From Scylla paramamosain (lineage: Eukaryota > Arthropoda > Malacostraca > Decapoda > Portunidae): 64,000 nucleotides of DNA. The notes below the pieces were generated by a model. The model was not told the DNA's origin. It searched no databases and saw nothing but the letters and a program-made list of their open reading frames with translations. The position numbers and the translations under genes are program-made. This document shows positions 30,168 to 43,500 of this stretch, piece after piece. The first letter of the stretch is position 1, and every line of letters begins with the position of its first letter. Location: assembly GCF_035594125.1 (NCBI RefSeq), contig NC_087151.1:29233521-29297520 (forward strand), written 5' to 3'.

Positions 30168-30570
30168 ACCCATCCTAAAAAGTAAATTAAATGAAATAAA
30201 ATCATAAACGAATCTTATCTTACATAACTTGATAAGGAAAATGTAAAACAGACACATTTCGGACTTTGCTTTCATTTTTTTCCATAGGTTTGTACCATTA
30301 AGGTGACTTTTTGTTTGTTCTTGGAAGGGGACAAAAAGAAAAAAAATCCAAAAGGTAACAAACGGTGGTTCTTGCAATTGTTTGCGTGTTTATTATCAGT
30401 CGCTTGCAGGCAGCTGGAGGGATAAGACGATGTAACCAGAGGAGGCAGAGAGGGAGGCGGGTGGGGGAGCAGATACAACTTGATAACACTCAGAATGGTG
30501 AGGAGTGTTGGGCGAGTTAGCTAAACACTAACCTCCCACTTTTATCCATTGTCTCTTTTCCTCTTCCTGT

Positions 30571-31165
30571 ATTTCACTCACTCCGTATCTTTTTACCCTC
30601 ACCTGCCGCGTCCCTGCATCACCTCAGAATACAAATAACAGCACTGATGATGCAAATAAAGAACAATGAATTTCCTTCGTTTTGTGAGCATGGTAGAGGA
30701 ATAGCGAAAGGGAGCGGTTGTTTTTTTATACGACACGACCCAGCTAGGAAAGGGAAAAGTCAGAGTACTAAAAGGGAAAGAGGGAAGGCAGGGTGGAACT
30801 GAAAGAGAGAGAGAGAGAGGGAGAGGAGGATGACTCGATACCGGGAGAGGCAGAGACTGAGACATGACAAGACGTTAGAGAACAGTTAGAGAACAGGCTT
30901 GACAGGACGATAGGAAGAAAAGATGAATACAGACAAGAAGAGGGATGATGTGTTCGGAAAGGTGTAGAAGGATTGTGTAGGATAGACATCAGTGAAGGAG
31001 TGATGGAATATACAGGGGAGTGCAGACAGGGAGGTAGGATGTGGGCTTGAGGGAAGAGGAGAGCGGATACAGGCCCGTCGATCTTTATTAAAAAAAAAAA
31101 AAAGAAAGAAAGAGTAAAAAGAAAAGCCTCCCGCTTCATCCTGGTGGAGGTGTGCGTGGCGAGGC
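30571..31165. other. Segment present only in block B
   Basis: Flanked by CTCTTCCTGT on the left and GTGCTGGGAGCAAC on the right, which are nearly joined in A at about 15150-15175. It contains GA-rich tracts and a poly-A run at 31088-31101. There is no coding motif or terminal repeat, so a deletion in A is as likely as an insertion in B. Confidence 0.7.
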
Positions 31166-32063
31166 AACGTTAACTGTGCCGGTGCTGGGAGCAACATCCC
31201 TTCCATTCTTCCAGGCAGCTTCCCTTCCCCGTCCCTCCATTACCTGGTGCAACACCTTATTCTTAGTCACATGTCTTCCTTCTCCACTGTATAACCAAGT
31301 CTCCAGCTTCCCTTCACAACTTTCTCTTCCTCCTACTACACGTGTCCCTTGTCGCTTCGAACTCCCATACAATAAGAAGGTTTTACTTGTTAATTAAAAA
31401 TGGAAATTCGACGCATATAGAGATGTATAACCTTGATACAGACAGACAAGCAGACCGATAGATTATACTAGTACTTATCTTGGTCGTACATCTTATCGTT
31501 GTACTGAAAAAGCTAATGTAAAAATAATGCAACAAAACTTATTGTCAGACTCAGCAGTGTAGATATGGATGAGAGCCTTTGTCAGGTGCCTGCCATTCAC
31601 TTTGTGTCTCAAGTACATGAGATCTCTCTTCTCTTCCTTTTATCTTTATTGTTCTATATTTTTTGTTTTATTTTCGTTAGTCTTCCTGCCGCGGTTTTCT
31701 TTTTTTTCTGATATTACATACTTTTGTTTACAGTTTGTATTAATACCTTAACTCCTCTCTCCACCACGCCCAGTCATGGCACCTGTTACAGAGTATGGCG
31801 AGGGAGGGGAGAAGGGAAGAGAGCTTCTTAGGGTGTGGGAGATGCGTGGAGAATAACACGTGAACGTGCAAGGTTTGGTGGAGGGACCAGTCTGAGTAGA
31901 GCGAGGGGCATGATGTACTGTTTGATGTACGTAAGTGGCTGAAGCTTTGACAAACACTTTTCCTCCCGTCCTTTATTTGTTTGTGTGTCTGTCTCTCTCT
32001 CTCTCTGTGTGTCTCTTTCGGCGATTGTACAACCATTTACAGCCATAGAATAACATACATACA

Positions 32064-32293
<230 letters not shown>

Positions 32294-32419
32294 GTAAGAT
32301 AATAATCTTATTAATCTGTCATTTGAACTGTAAAAAATCACCAACAAGTGGTATAACTTCAACTAAAGCGTTTTGAAAGTGATGGAGGTGGGGCGCAAAA
32401 GCGTTTCAGAATACGACCC

Positions 32420-32424
32420 ACACA

Positions 32425-32499
<75 letters not shown>
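32420..32499. repeat. (CA)n microsatellite (block B)
   Basis: About 40 units, longer than the counterpart at 16315-16361. Confidence 0.95.
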
Positions 32500-32501
<2 letters not shown>

Positions 32502-33007
32502 CAGTGATAGCAACAAATCTTCACTGGGTTTCTATAAGTTTCATCTTTAACACGTGCACTGGGGCTTACCCACGAATAAAAACATTATTTTTGCTTGTTG
32601 TACTTATTTTTTTACCTGTAGAAATGCACAAACAGACATGCCCCTGAGAGTTGCATGTATATCCATAGATTTTTTATTGACTTTCAAAGATAATGATAAA
32701 GTACGCGCATAGAAAAAAAAATGTACTCGTTGCTGACGGTACAAAAATTAAATCACTTATCGTAACAAGGTATTAAAAAATACAAGAGCCTTCTTATCAA
32801 ATACAGTAGATTTTCCCAGCGACAGTCAAGGTTCTTATATCTAATATCATTATCTTATATCAGGGAATGAGAAAACCATTTATTGTTCAGTTGCGTGATA
32901 GAGCCACTTCTGAAAATGTGTCAAAAATTATGAGATGAAGGAATTTGTATTTACTTTTATTTGTTTATTTATATTTATTTATTTATTTATCTGTATATTT
33001 ATTTATT

Positions 33008-33043
<36 letters not shown>

Positions 33044-33696
33044 AGATTCAGTTCTGAAAACTACATGGAGCCTCTCGCATTGCTGGAGAGGAATGCGCCA
33101 CACACATACATGCACTATGTGAATGAATTGCAAGTCTTTAAAAGCTTAGCGAACCTAAATGAAATCTTACAAACAGATGGATACACAAATTATTAGGCAA
33201 CTTTGTTATGTTGCCGATTCTTTCATTTTAAGAGGAACTTTTCAACTACTTTACTATGACATCACAATTTTAGCTGTACAAAAAGTTGGCTTCAAGAGAA
33301 TTCTAGGACTGTATATTCTGTAGATGAAAGGGGAATATACAGGTGTTAAATTTCCATGTAAGCAGGAAAAATTGTATTGACGGTGGCCGAAATCTTTAAC
33401 ATACTCATAATTTATGATGTTTCTCGTTCTCTTCATATTACCCAAATTAGTAACGAGAAAATGATGTTTTACAAATAAATTTTTATTGTTTTATCAAATC
33501 CTGAGCTTTCAAAATAAAATTTGTTAAATTGTACTGTTTCCCAAAAAAAGGCTACTATTTTAGGAAGCTCTGTTCTTAAATTAAAGCGGAAAACTTTTCA
33601 GACGAGAATTTCCCTTCTCACATTACAAAGCCGCTGTGTACGAGGAGAAAACTGATGCTTTTTAGAAAAAAAAAAATCGTTATGTAGTCATTCGTA

Positions 33697-33720
33697 CACA
33701 CACACATACACACACACACA

Positions 33721-33804
<84 letters not shown>
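33697..33804. repeat. (CA)n(CT)n compound array (block B)
   Basis: Counterpart of 17636-17744, with a shorter CA and slightly longer CT part. Confidence 0.95.
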
Positions 33805-33806
<2 letters not shown>

Positions 33807-35280
33807 AGGCATTTTGCTTAAGGCCTCTTAGCAAGCATTAAAGAAGTAAAAAAAGATGTGGAGAAATTGACTTATTGATATCTCAAATACATCTGTCCTC
33901 ACTCACGCCCTTAGCAACAATGACCAGTAGTAATGACCAGCCTCAGTGTCCATTGTGTCTGGTGACGCGTGATGGGCTCTGTTCTCTTGGTGAAACGCTT
34001 TATGTTCTGTTCATGCTGTGTCTTTATAGTGACGAATGCGACGCAGACAAGTCACTGTGATATCATTCTATCATAGACCTTCATATGTCGGGATTGAATG
34101 GTGTCGATATGGCAAAACTTCTGCATTTTAAAACGCAAAACCTCCAGTTCCTAGTAATCAATACTGGTCACTGTTGCCGTGGGCATGAGCGAGATGCACT
34201 TAAGATACCAATGTCATTTTTTATGTTTGCCAAGAAGTATTAAATGAAACGCGCTCCCCGAGCAGCTTGCACTGCAGCAACGCAAGATCAGTGTTCACTG
34301 AGTGTAGAGTCCAACTGCCTTTATAGAGAAGCTGGAAGCCGAGTGGTAAAGATATTGGTAAGCACATACAAACATACATATATACGTTCAAAGAAGGATT
34401 ATCAGTATTCAGTTAAGATATGTTTTTTTGACGTTTGCTGTACGACGAGAATGAATAACAGCCACATTGCGGCGTTGCTTATTGTGAAAGGTTGTTGCAA
34501 ACCTCAAAATGAGTATAAAAATGAGGAAAAATAATCATTGAAAATAGTGTGAAATTAGCGATCTATTTTATTGCACGTGTTCAGAAAATCTGTGTTGTTG
34601 AGATGTTCAGTGAAAGGAGTGGCGGGCGCAGGCGACTTCGTTTAGCCATATAATAACCAGAAGAATATTCTTTTAGGAAAATCTAAATTGCTCACGGCCA
34701 GGGATCTGGCGCGGAAAACAGGGTCCGAGATCACATCAGGGTGCTTTTAAGGGCGGACGCGTTAGGGAGAGAAAGATTTATCGACTCGCTGAAATTCAAA
34801 TGATACAGGTGCTATTTTCTTAAGAAGGAACAGTGATCTGGAGGCAAAGTAGTAAAGGAATGAAGGATGATGTGTAATATTATCTGATCAGGTTAGGAAA
34901 TTAGCTGGAAGAGGAAAATAGAAAAAAAAAAAAGGAAACAGAAAGGGAGTCAACTTTTTCCTTGAATAGACCTTCACCAATCTTGTCTCTCAGCACGAGA
35001 AAGTACAAAACAGGAGTGACTGGAGAAAGAAAAAATAAGCTTCCAGTCACCCCAGGGTCCCTTCACAGAACGGCGCATCACTTGCTTTGCCACCCTCTGC
35101 CTCTTGAGATGCCTTGGTGCTTGGCCTTGTGTGACATTTGACTCCTTGTTGATGGAAACATGTGGGCTACGATGGTGAAGACCTAGACTGGGTAATCAGT
35201 TTTGTTTATGATACAGTGTATGCTAGAGAGACGGTACAGACATTGAAAGTGCCTTGCGCAAATTACATCAGTGGGAGCCT

Positions 35281-35403
<123 letters not shown>

Positions 35404-35575
35404 CTTTATTGACCTCAGTCTCATAATATCAAAAATTAAGAGTAGCATCAACAACCCACGGACACAACTGTACAACGTGTCTCTAACTCCGTCTACATTT
35501 CCCTGTCTTGCTTAGAGTGGTTAATCTCTCCTTTGATCACCTTCACCAACATAGAAAATTCTGGTCCATATATTA

Positions 35576-36513
35576 ACTGTGGTGTTCCTCAGGGTTCTGT
35601 CCTGTCACCCACTCTCTTCTTATTATTCATTAATGATCTTCTAAACCAAACTTCTTGTCCTATCCACTCCTATGCTGATGATACCACCCTGCACTTTTCC
35701 ACGTCTTTTCATAGACGTCCAACCCTTCAGGAGGTAAACATATCACGCAGGGAAGCCACAGAACGCCTGACTTCTGATCTTTCTAAAATTTCTGATTGGG
35801 GCAGAGCAAACTTGGTATTGTTCAATGCCTCAAAAACTCAATTCCTCCATCTATCAACTCGACACAATCTTCCAGACAACTATCCCCTCTTCTTCAATGA
35901 CACTCAACTGTCCCCCTCTTCTACACTGAACATCCTCGGTCTGTCCTTTACTTATAATCTGAACTGGAAACTTCACATCTCATCTCTAGCTAAAACGGCT
36001 TCTATGAAGTTAGGTGTTCTGAGACGTCTCCGCCAGTTTTTCTCACCCCCCCAGCTGCTAACTCTGTACAAGGGCCTTATCCGTCCATGTATGGAGTATG
36101 CTTCACATGTCTGGGGGGGTTCCACTCATACTGCTTTTCTAGACAGGGTGGAATCAAAAGCTTTTCGTCTCATCAACTCCTCTCCTCTAACTGACTGTCT
36201 TCAGCCTCTCTCTCACCGCCGCAATGTTGCATCTCTTGCTGTCTTCTACCGCTATTTTCATGCTAACTGCTCTTCTGATCTTGCTAACTGCATGCCTCCC
36301 CTCCTTCCGCGGCCTCGCTGCACAAGACTTTCTTCTTTCTCTCACTCCTATTCTGTCCACCTCTCTAACGCAAGAGTTAACCAGTATTCTCAATCATTCA
36401 TCCCTTTCTCTGGTAAACTCTGGAACTCCTTGCCTGCTTCTGTATTTCCACCTTCCTATGACTTGAATTCCTTCAAGAGGGAGGTTTCAAGACACTTATC
36501 CACCAATTTTTGA
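35576..36513 (+). pseudogene. Truncated reverse transcriptase C-terminal part (open frame)
   Basis: Open for about 312 codons from the truncation point to a stop at 36513. It starts in the CGVPQGSVLSPTLF block, then HSYADDTTLHF (catalytic aspartates), [25 protein letters not shown] and YKGLIRPCMEYASHVWGG, and ends SRHLSTNF. The upstream half (endonuclease, fingers, first catalytic Asp block) is missing, so it cannot retrotranspose. It resembles the element at 10272 closely and differs mainly by lacking its frame breaks. Confidence 0.88.
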
Positions 36514-36599
36514 CCACTGCTTTGACCCTTTTAGGGACTGGCATTTCAGTGGGCATTTTTTTTATTAGATTTTTGTTGCCCTTGGCCAGTATCCTTTCT

Positions 36600-36634
<35 letters not shown>
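35576..36634 (+). mobile_element. Young family J LINE insertion, 5'-truncated
   Basis: Block A has the uninterrupted target CCATATATTACAAG near 19618-19631. In B the target is split: CCATATATTA, then the element, a pure A tail of about 31 bases (36604-36634), then TATTACAAG. The target-site duplication is TATTA or ATATTA (35570-35575 and 36634-36639). The element keeps only the RT core onward and its 3' UTR. The long clean A tail, clean duplication and intact frame mark a recent insertion, after the A/B split. Confidence 0.95.
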
Positions 36635-36637
<3 letters not shown>

Positions 36638-36911
36638 TACAAGATTGTTCCAATAGGTAGGTAAGGGTAGGTAAGGTAGGAATACATAGAATTTTTGTTC
36701 ATGTAGCGTAGGAAACTTCCATTGTGGAAACTTCCATTGCTTTGCATCTGTTGAAATGCCTCTACCTAGCACAGACTGATGACGAGGTGCTGATGTTATG
36801 TCTACGTCCGCTAGCTGTTCTCGGCGAAATCTTCCAGAGGCAGTTAGCAGCTGGCTGGGCGTGCTTATGGAGGCGTGCTACTAAGCAAGCCTGCCGGTTA
36901 AACATTTTAAC

Positions 36912-37057
36912 AGTGACATCACTTCACTTAATTTTAGAGTTTGTTTAGAGTTTGTGCACACACTTACAGCACTAAGTTCAACGAAGGTTGAACTTAGTGC
37001 TGTGAGTGTGTGCACAAACTCTAAACAAACTCAAAAACTATGTGAGGTGATGTCACT
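36912..37057. repeat. 146-bp near-perfect palindrome (block B)
   Basis: Same arms and GAAG loop as the copy at 19901-20046 (offset 17011), so both arms have been kept since the duplication. Confidence 0.92.
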
Positions 37058-37083
37058 ATTCAACTGACAACAAAACACAGTGA

Positions 37084-37640
37084 GGTACATAAGAACATAA
37101 AAAATGATGGAAGCTGCAAGAAACCAACAGGCCTACATGTGGCAGTCCCTGTATGAAATATACATATCTTTTCCCACCTTTCATCCCCATCCATAAATCT
37201 GTCTCATCTTCTATTAAAACTCCCTAATCACTCAGCGATAACAACTTGATTACTGAGTCCGTTCCATTCGTCTACCACTCTATTTGAGAGTCAATTCCTT
37301 CTTATCTCTTTTTTAAAGCTAAATTTTTGAAGTTTCAACCCGTTATTTCGTGTTCTGTCCTGGTTACTGATCCTAAGAATCTTGCTTACGTCCTCCTTGT
37401 TATAACCCTTATACCACTTAAAGACTTCTATAAGGTCCCCTCATATTCTACGTCTCTCTAAAGAATGTAAATTTAACAGCTTCAATCTCGCTTCGTAAAG
37501 AATATTCATCACTTGTATCCCTTTAGTCATACTCCTTTGTACTGATTCTAATAGACCTATATCCTTCCTGTTATATTGGGGCAAGAACTGCACAGCGTTG
37601 CCTAGATGAGGTCTGACCAGCACCAAATATAATTTTTAAC
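37084..37640 (-). mobile_element. CR1-like LINE 3' fragment (block B, minus)
   Basis: Counterpart of 20073-20628, with a few substitutions. Confidence 0.85.
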
Positions 37641-37817
37641 ACCACCACGTTACTATAATATCCTGTAACGAGGGAGCTCTTCTGTTGTTGGTGTAAATAA
37701 ATTGTATATATTGGCTTGATTCAAACTTTTTTTCAGGCCTATTCGTATCACGTTACGTTAAATCAAATGTTAAGAGTCGATTTGATAGAATGAGTGTTAT
37801 AAATATAGCACGGCTGG

Positions 37818-38121
37818 CGTAAGCAAAATTCTCAGGATCAGTAATCATGGTAGAACAAGAAATAATTGGTTCAAGCTTGAAAAAGTTAGATTTACAAAGA
37901 AATAGGAAATAAATGGTTCACAAATAGAGGGGTAGGTGAATGGAATCTACTCGGCAATCAGGTTGTTAGTTGCGAGTGATTAGGGAGTTTTAAAAGATTG
38001 GACTGATTTATGGATGGGGATGAAATGTGTAAATAGGTTAGTATGTTTCTTACAGGGACTGCCACGTGTAGGCCTGATGCTTCCTACAGCATCCCTTATT
38101 TTCTATGTTCTGTTCTAAAAT
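37818..38121 (+). mobile_element. CR1-like LINE 3' fragment (block B, plus)
   Basis: Counterpart of 20808-21112. Confidence 0.8.
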
Positions 38122-38724
38122 CCATATTACATCGCTTTATTCAATGCGGAAATACATAATTTTAGCAGTATTTCTACTTTTTTTTAATGGAAATGCAAAT
38201 TTTGTCCTTTTCTTTTCTCCTACTCTCCTAATGAATTTCATGTGTTTTGCTTCTCGTTGTCTTTCATCTCCTCCTAGAAGTAATGTTGCCATCAACTGGA
38301 TACTACACGAAGTAGAATTTATGATGGGCATAACTAGCCTGCATTCTCAAGCCATTAAATTCAGTTGAAGTGTACAGACTAAGTAGTTGTGAGTAATTAT
38401 GATTTATACTTTTCTACATCCTAGGTATTTATGAATGTTAAGGCTAGCACATATTATGGCATGGCCCCTGACCAGTACTTCAGTGCTTAGTGTTGAAACT
38501 GAATTATTGAAAGGCAAAATTATTGAAGAGATGTGCCCTTTGGTGAAGCAATCTGGGATACTAGACGCATGATATTTAATGCTTATATCCTCCAGTGTCA
38601 CCATCCTCTTTTTTATAAATTGTGAAAATATAAAAACTTTTCTCACAAACCACAAGTTGTAAATAACGGTAGACTGCACACACCACACCTTTGAAAACCA
38701 TTAAAATCAAGATGAAAACTAAGT

Positions 38725-38725
<1 letters not shown>

Positions 38726-38805
<80 letters not shown>
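38726..38805. repeat. (CT)n microsatellite (block B)
   Basis: Counterpart of 21716-21798. Confidence 0.96.
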
Positions 38806-38808
<3 letters not shown>

Positions 38809-38876
38809 CTCTGTTATCTGTTATCTGGAACGTTTTGTACTTCTGTCAGTAGTTTCTAATCATGCTCGTAAGCTGA

Positions 38877-39000
38877 GAAGCTGAAAGTGAGTTACCCCTG
38901 GTTGATGCCCTTCCTAGCCTCGGACAGTGGCCGGAATTCATATCCGTGTGACTAAGGACCCCTCGGCCCACAAAGCGCCCTCGGCAGCACTGCACCACGG

Positions 39001-39002
<2 letters not shown>
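38877..39002 (-). mobile_element. tRNA-derived SINE-like fragment (block B)
   Basis: Counterpart of 21870-21994 with the same degenerate A-box and B-box. Confidence 0.5.
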
Positions 39003-39187
<185 letters not shown>

Positions 39188-39848
39188 CAAAACATAAACG
39201 CGAACGTTACGTAACGTGAATCCGTCTTGTAACAAAAGCACCAGTGTGGACGGAACTCAAAATGTCACTGGGTAACAGCCAAGCGAACTTTTATGTTACG
39301 CTTCAGGATTCTCCAGTCTAGGGTTCGCTACCGTCCCGCCTAATGTGGGTAACATCAGAGGATCTTATAGGATGAGGTTACTCAGTGTGTGGATGGGACG
39401 TGTGTTCGGCGCATTATCAACTGCCTACACCAAGTTTGCTCAATTCATTTACAGCTCAGTAATCAAGGTCAGGCTTGGAAACTCATGTCTGTGAATAATG
39501 CACGACCTCTATATTCCATTGTTTTCTTTAGTTTTGATATTATCGTAAGTATATATAATATACGAAACATAATGATATTATAGCTATGATATCAGCAATA
39601 CATTTAAGTTATAATCTTTGAGATATAGTCATTAATATCGGTAAACCTTTGAGATATGTAAATGATGGTGCATGGACTCTGTCATGCGCTGGAAGGTGGT
39701 GTGTGTCCTGAAAAGATTGGGAACCGCTGTCCTAGACGAAGGTAGCCAGGACCTGTTTCGAGCCCTGAAATATTACTTACTCATCTGTTTTATATACTCT
39801 TTCCAGAAAGCTCTACAAACCCTCAAAGGAACAATCAAGTTAATCGAG

Positions 39849-40405
39849 ATGAGTAAGCAACTGTTGAGTGGTCATACGTACGAGGAACTAAAGGAAGAGG
39901 AGCTCAAGGCCTTGGACTTGGATCACTTCGACCATGGTGTGGTTCGCATTCAGCCTGAGGGTTGGTTGTATCCTGGCACTGCACCTATCTACCTTGACAG
40001 GCTCTATAACATGGAGGTATTCATTCGTTCCTCATGATCATGTGCAGCATAACAAATCCAGGCCACTTTTAACTTGTGCCTAAAACTATCTTTGTCACCT
40101 CAGTTTAGAAGCGACGACGTGATTGTGAAGACCTTCCCCAAGTGTGGCACCACCTGGATGCAGGAAATTGTGTGGACCATGCTACACAACCCTAACCTGG
40201 ACAACCCCAAGGGGGACGAGTTTCTGTGGATCCGTTCCGAAGATATAAGGTTCATTCCCATAGTGCTTCTTTTTATATGAAATTTGATGTCAAAGAAAAA
40301 AGAAAAATGTAATGAAGATCAAGACTAGGATTGAAATATACACATAATGTAATGCAACGTATCGGGATTCACGTGCTAATCGTCAGGCTTGAAAAAAAAA
40401 AAAAA

Positions 40406-40501
<96 letters not shown>

Positions 40502-43500
40502 CTTTATTTATTCTTATCAGACGACGATTGACACTAGGGCTTGAACATGACACTGAGCTGAACTGAGCTCCCCAAACTTTGGATATTCGTCACATTGCGC
40601 AATATTCTCCAGTGTGAACAGCTCATTCCTGCCACTGGCTCAAACTCTGAAAGCAATTTCGACAGTGTTTTCCTTAAGTGTAAGCTTTGTTTACCACTAT
40701 AAGTTAAAGGAAAGTAAATGTCATTCCGGAAACCGTCGAAACATTAAGTTTACACGAATTAACCTGTTATCAGTTTGTGTGTCAGTAATTCTATACTGAC
40801 ATTGTATCGCTCTCTTCCCAGCATCTCAGGTTAAGAAACACTGATTTAAAGAGAAATCTATTAGGAAGACTTAAGTTACAAAAATGCTGTGATCCAAGGT
40901 AAAGGATAAAATAGTCGAAACAAATATTAAAAAATCTAAAAGCAAAAATACTTTGTTAGATATGTAAGATAAAAAGGAAAAAAGATAAAATCTTAGTTCA
41001 GGAAAAGTTGGCTTACTTACGATAAAGGTCGGACTCAAAAAACCGTCGGAATTACGTATAACACTAACGTCTGAAAAGGCGAGGCACTTGTTACCGTTAA
41101 CCTCTGATGTAATTTTAGACCTGATCATAGAATATGTGGATTCTGAAACGTTGCATTAAAGGAAAATCCATTTTTGATAATTGCATTGCAGCTCTATAGT
41201 TGTTCTAGATTTAATTTCTTTTAGATTTAATACTAACAAATCTCAGCATCTTATATTTATGTATATTTTTTTTCTCTTTTAGCCTTGACATGATGTTTGA
41301 TTTAAAACTGTTGAAGGGACAGCCTCCAAATTATTACCTGAAAAAGTTCAATGAGGCGTGTCCGGGCAAGAAGTGGGAGGAAGGCTTGTCTCTCCAGCTT
41401 GCAGAAGTGGCTAAAAGTCCTCGCGTCTTAAAGAGTCATTTCTATCTGAGTCTCTACCCTGATGACATCCTTGACAGGATCAAGGTCAGATTAGCAGAAT
41501 ACTCAGTTTATGTTAGAGATTACACATTGGTTTAATTGTTTGTCATGGCTGAGGTTGTTACTTGTCTGGTAGTAAAGACACAACAAAGCTACCAACCTTT
41601 AGTTTACTGAGTGAGTTCATCAAGATGAGGGCATCAGGCGAGCTGATGAGCAGTGTCAAGTGAAGCCCCCACTTTCTCCCTCACGTTTTGCTGCGGGTAA
41701 TGGTTTCAATGTCACGCGGTGCTCATCATGGTACCCACGTTTTTCCTCCATTACAACTTTTTTTTACTTCCAGCCACTGCTAAACATATATTGTCAAGAA
41801 GTTCTTAGAAATGTATATTGTTTGCTATCATAAGCATTACATACATCTCCCTTAAGTATTACTAATTTGAATATGCGTTAAACCATATACTTGTATTTTG
41901 CCACTACTCCATAAATAATATGCCTTCACCACGACCACAAAAGGTAAAAACAATTCCCAATATAGCAAACACTCACAGGCTTGCCAGGTATGCATGCAAC
42001 GACATCAGTTTGTTGTGAGCCAACCTTACTCATCATCTTGAAAATAAGAAGCAGAAAGATCCATCAGTGGGCACCTTTGGAATATTCTGCCTTCACTGTT
42101 CAGAAATGGCAAGATACTGTACATCACTGGAATGAGCTATCAATGTTTCCCCTAGCCATCAGGAAGATGGCTGATTTAATACCCGGCTGGCAGCAGCCCG
42201 CGAGCTTCATGCCCTTTCCAGCCTTCGTACCTTTATGGCTGGGATTATACCCTATACTTTACATGAAGATCACTTAGAGATTTACCGGCATAGATAAATT
42301 TTTGATGAAAATTACACTGCTAAGTGATGAATTAATACTTTTTGTTTTGAGTGTGATGTTTTATACACTTTATGGACAAGTGATTTTAGTTTGTGGATAA
42401 AAATATTAATTCCCTATCTCGAAACTTAGCAAAACTAGCTATAGATAGTTTAGCTCCACCAGTAATGCAATATTGTTGACTGGCCATTATTCCTCAGGTG
42501 GTCTACGTGGCCAGAAATCCCAAGGACATGATCATCTCCTATTTCTATTTCTTTGAAGCACTAAAACCCTTTCCTATGGTTTCTACCATGGAAGATACAC
42601 AGAAGAGACTGATAGATGGACAGAGTAAGTAGTTTTTAGTTACTCTATATTTACATAAACATTACAGATCACGTTACATTTTAAATAATATTTTTCACGA
42701 GTTTTAGTGAAATATCTCACAAAAAATATATCTCATTTCAGTATTGTACGGTCAATATTGGCCACACGTGAAGCAGGCGTGGCAGAAGAGGCACCACCCT
42801 AACCTGCACTTCGTGTTCTACGAAGACATGAAGGCAGACATCATGTCGGAGCTGAGGAAGCTCAACGAGTTCTTAGGAACACAACTGAGTGAGGAGAAGC
42901 TTGAGGCCGTGAGTGTCTCGTGGTACACGGGAGTCCAGTGTAACTTGGGGTTCATGTGGCAGTGATGGAACAGTGTCCTGCAATAAACGGAGGGATTAAT
43001 GAGTCCTGAGCTACTGACTGCTTACTAGATTTGATCTCTCCCTCAGATAGCGCAATACACCTCCTTCTCATCCATGAAGGCGCGAGGAGAACCTCTACAA
43101 GACGATATTTTTCACAAAGAAAATAAGAGAGATGTTACGTTTTTCCGTAAGGGTGAGTAATTACATGGCAGAGGCTCCAGCTTAGTGTTCTGGTCTTGGG
43201 GTGCCATTTACAGCAGTGTTCCTCGACCATTCCTAAGTTCATCCACCCATGTAGAATCTTTTTAAAAATCCATGCACCCACGTGCCTTGAATGATTCTTT
43301 TAAAAATATTGACTTTTTCTCTAGTTTAAGATTGCTGATATATAAAAATTAAAGTATTAGGTCTCTTTTAAATATTAAAAAAAAATAAAATACCTACATA
43401 ATTCGTATGTACTAAATGTATAATATTACAAAATTATTATATGATTATACATTTTCTATTTCTACTTATAAATCAGCATACCATATTCATTCAAAGTACT

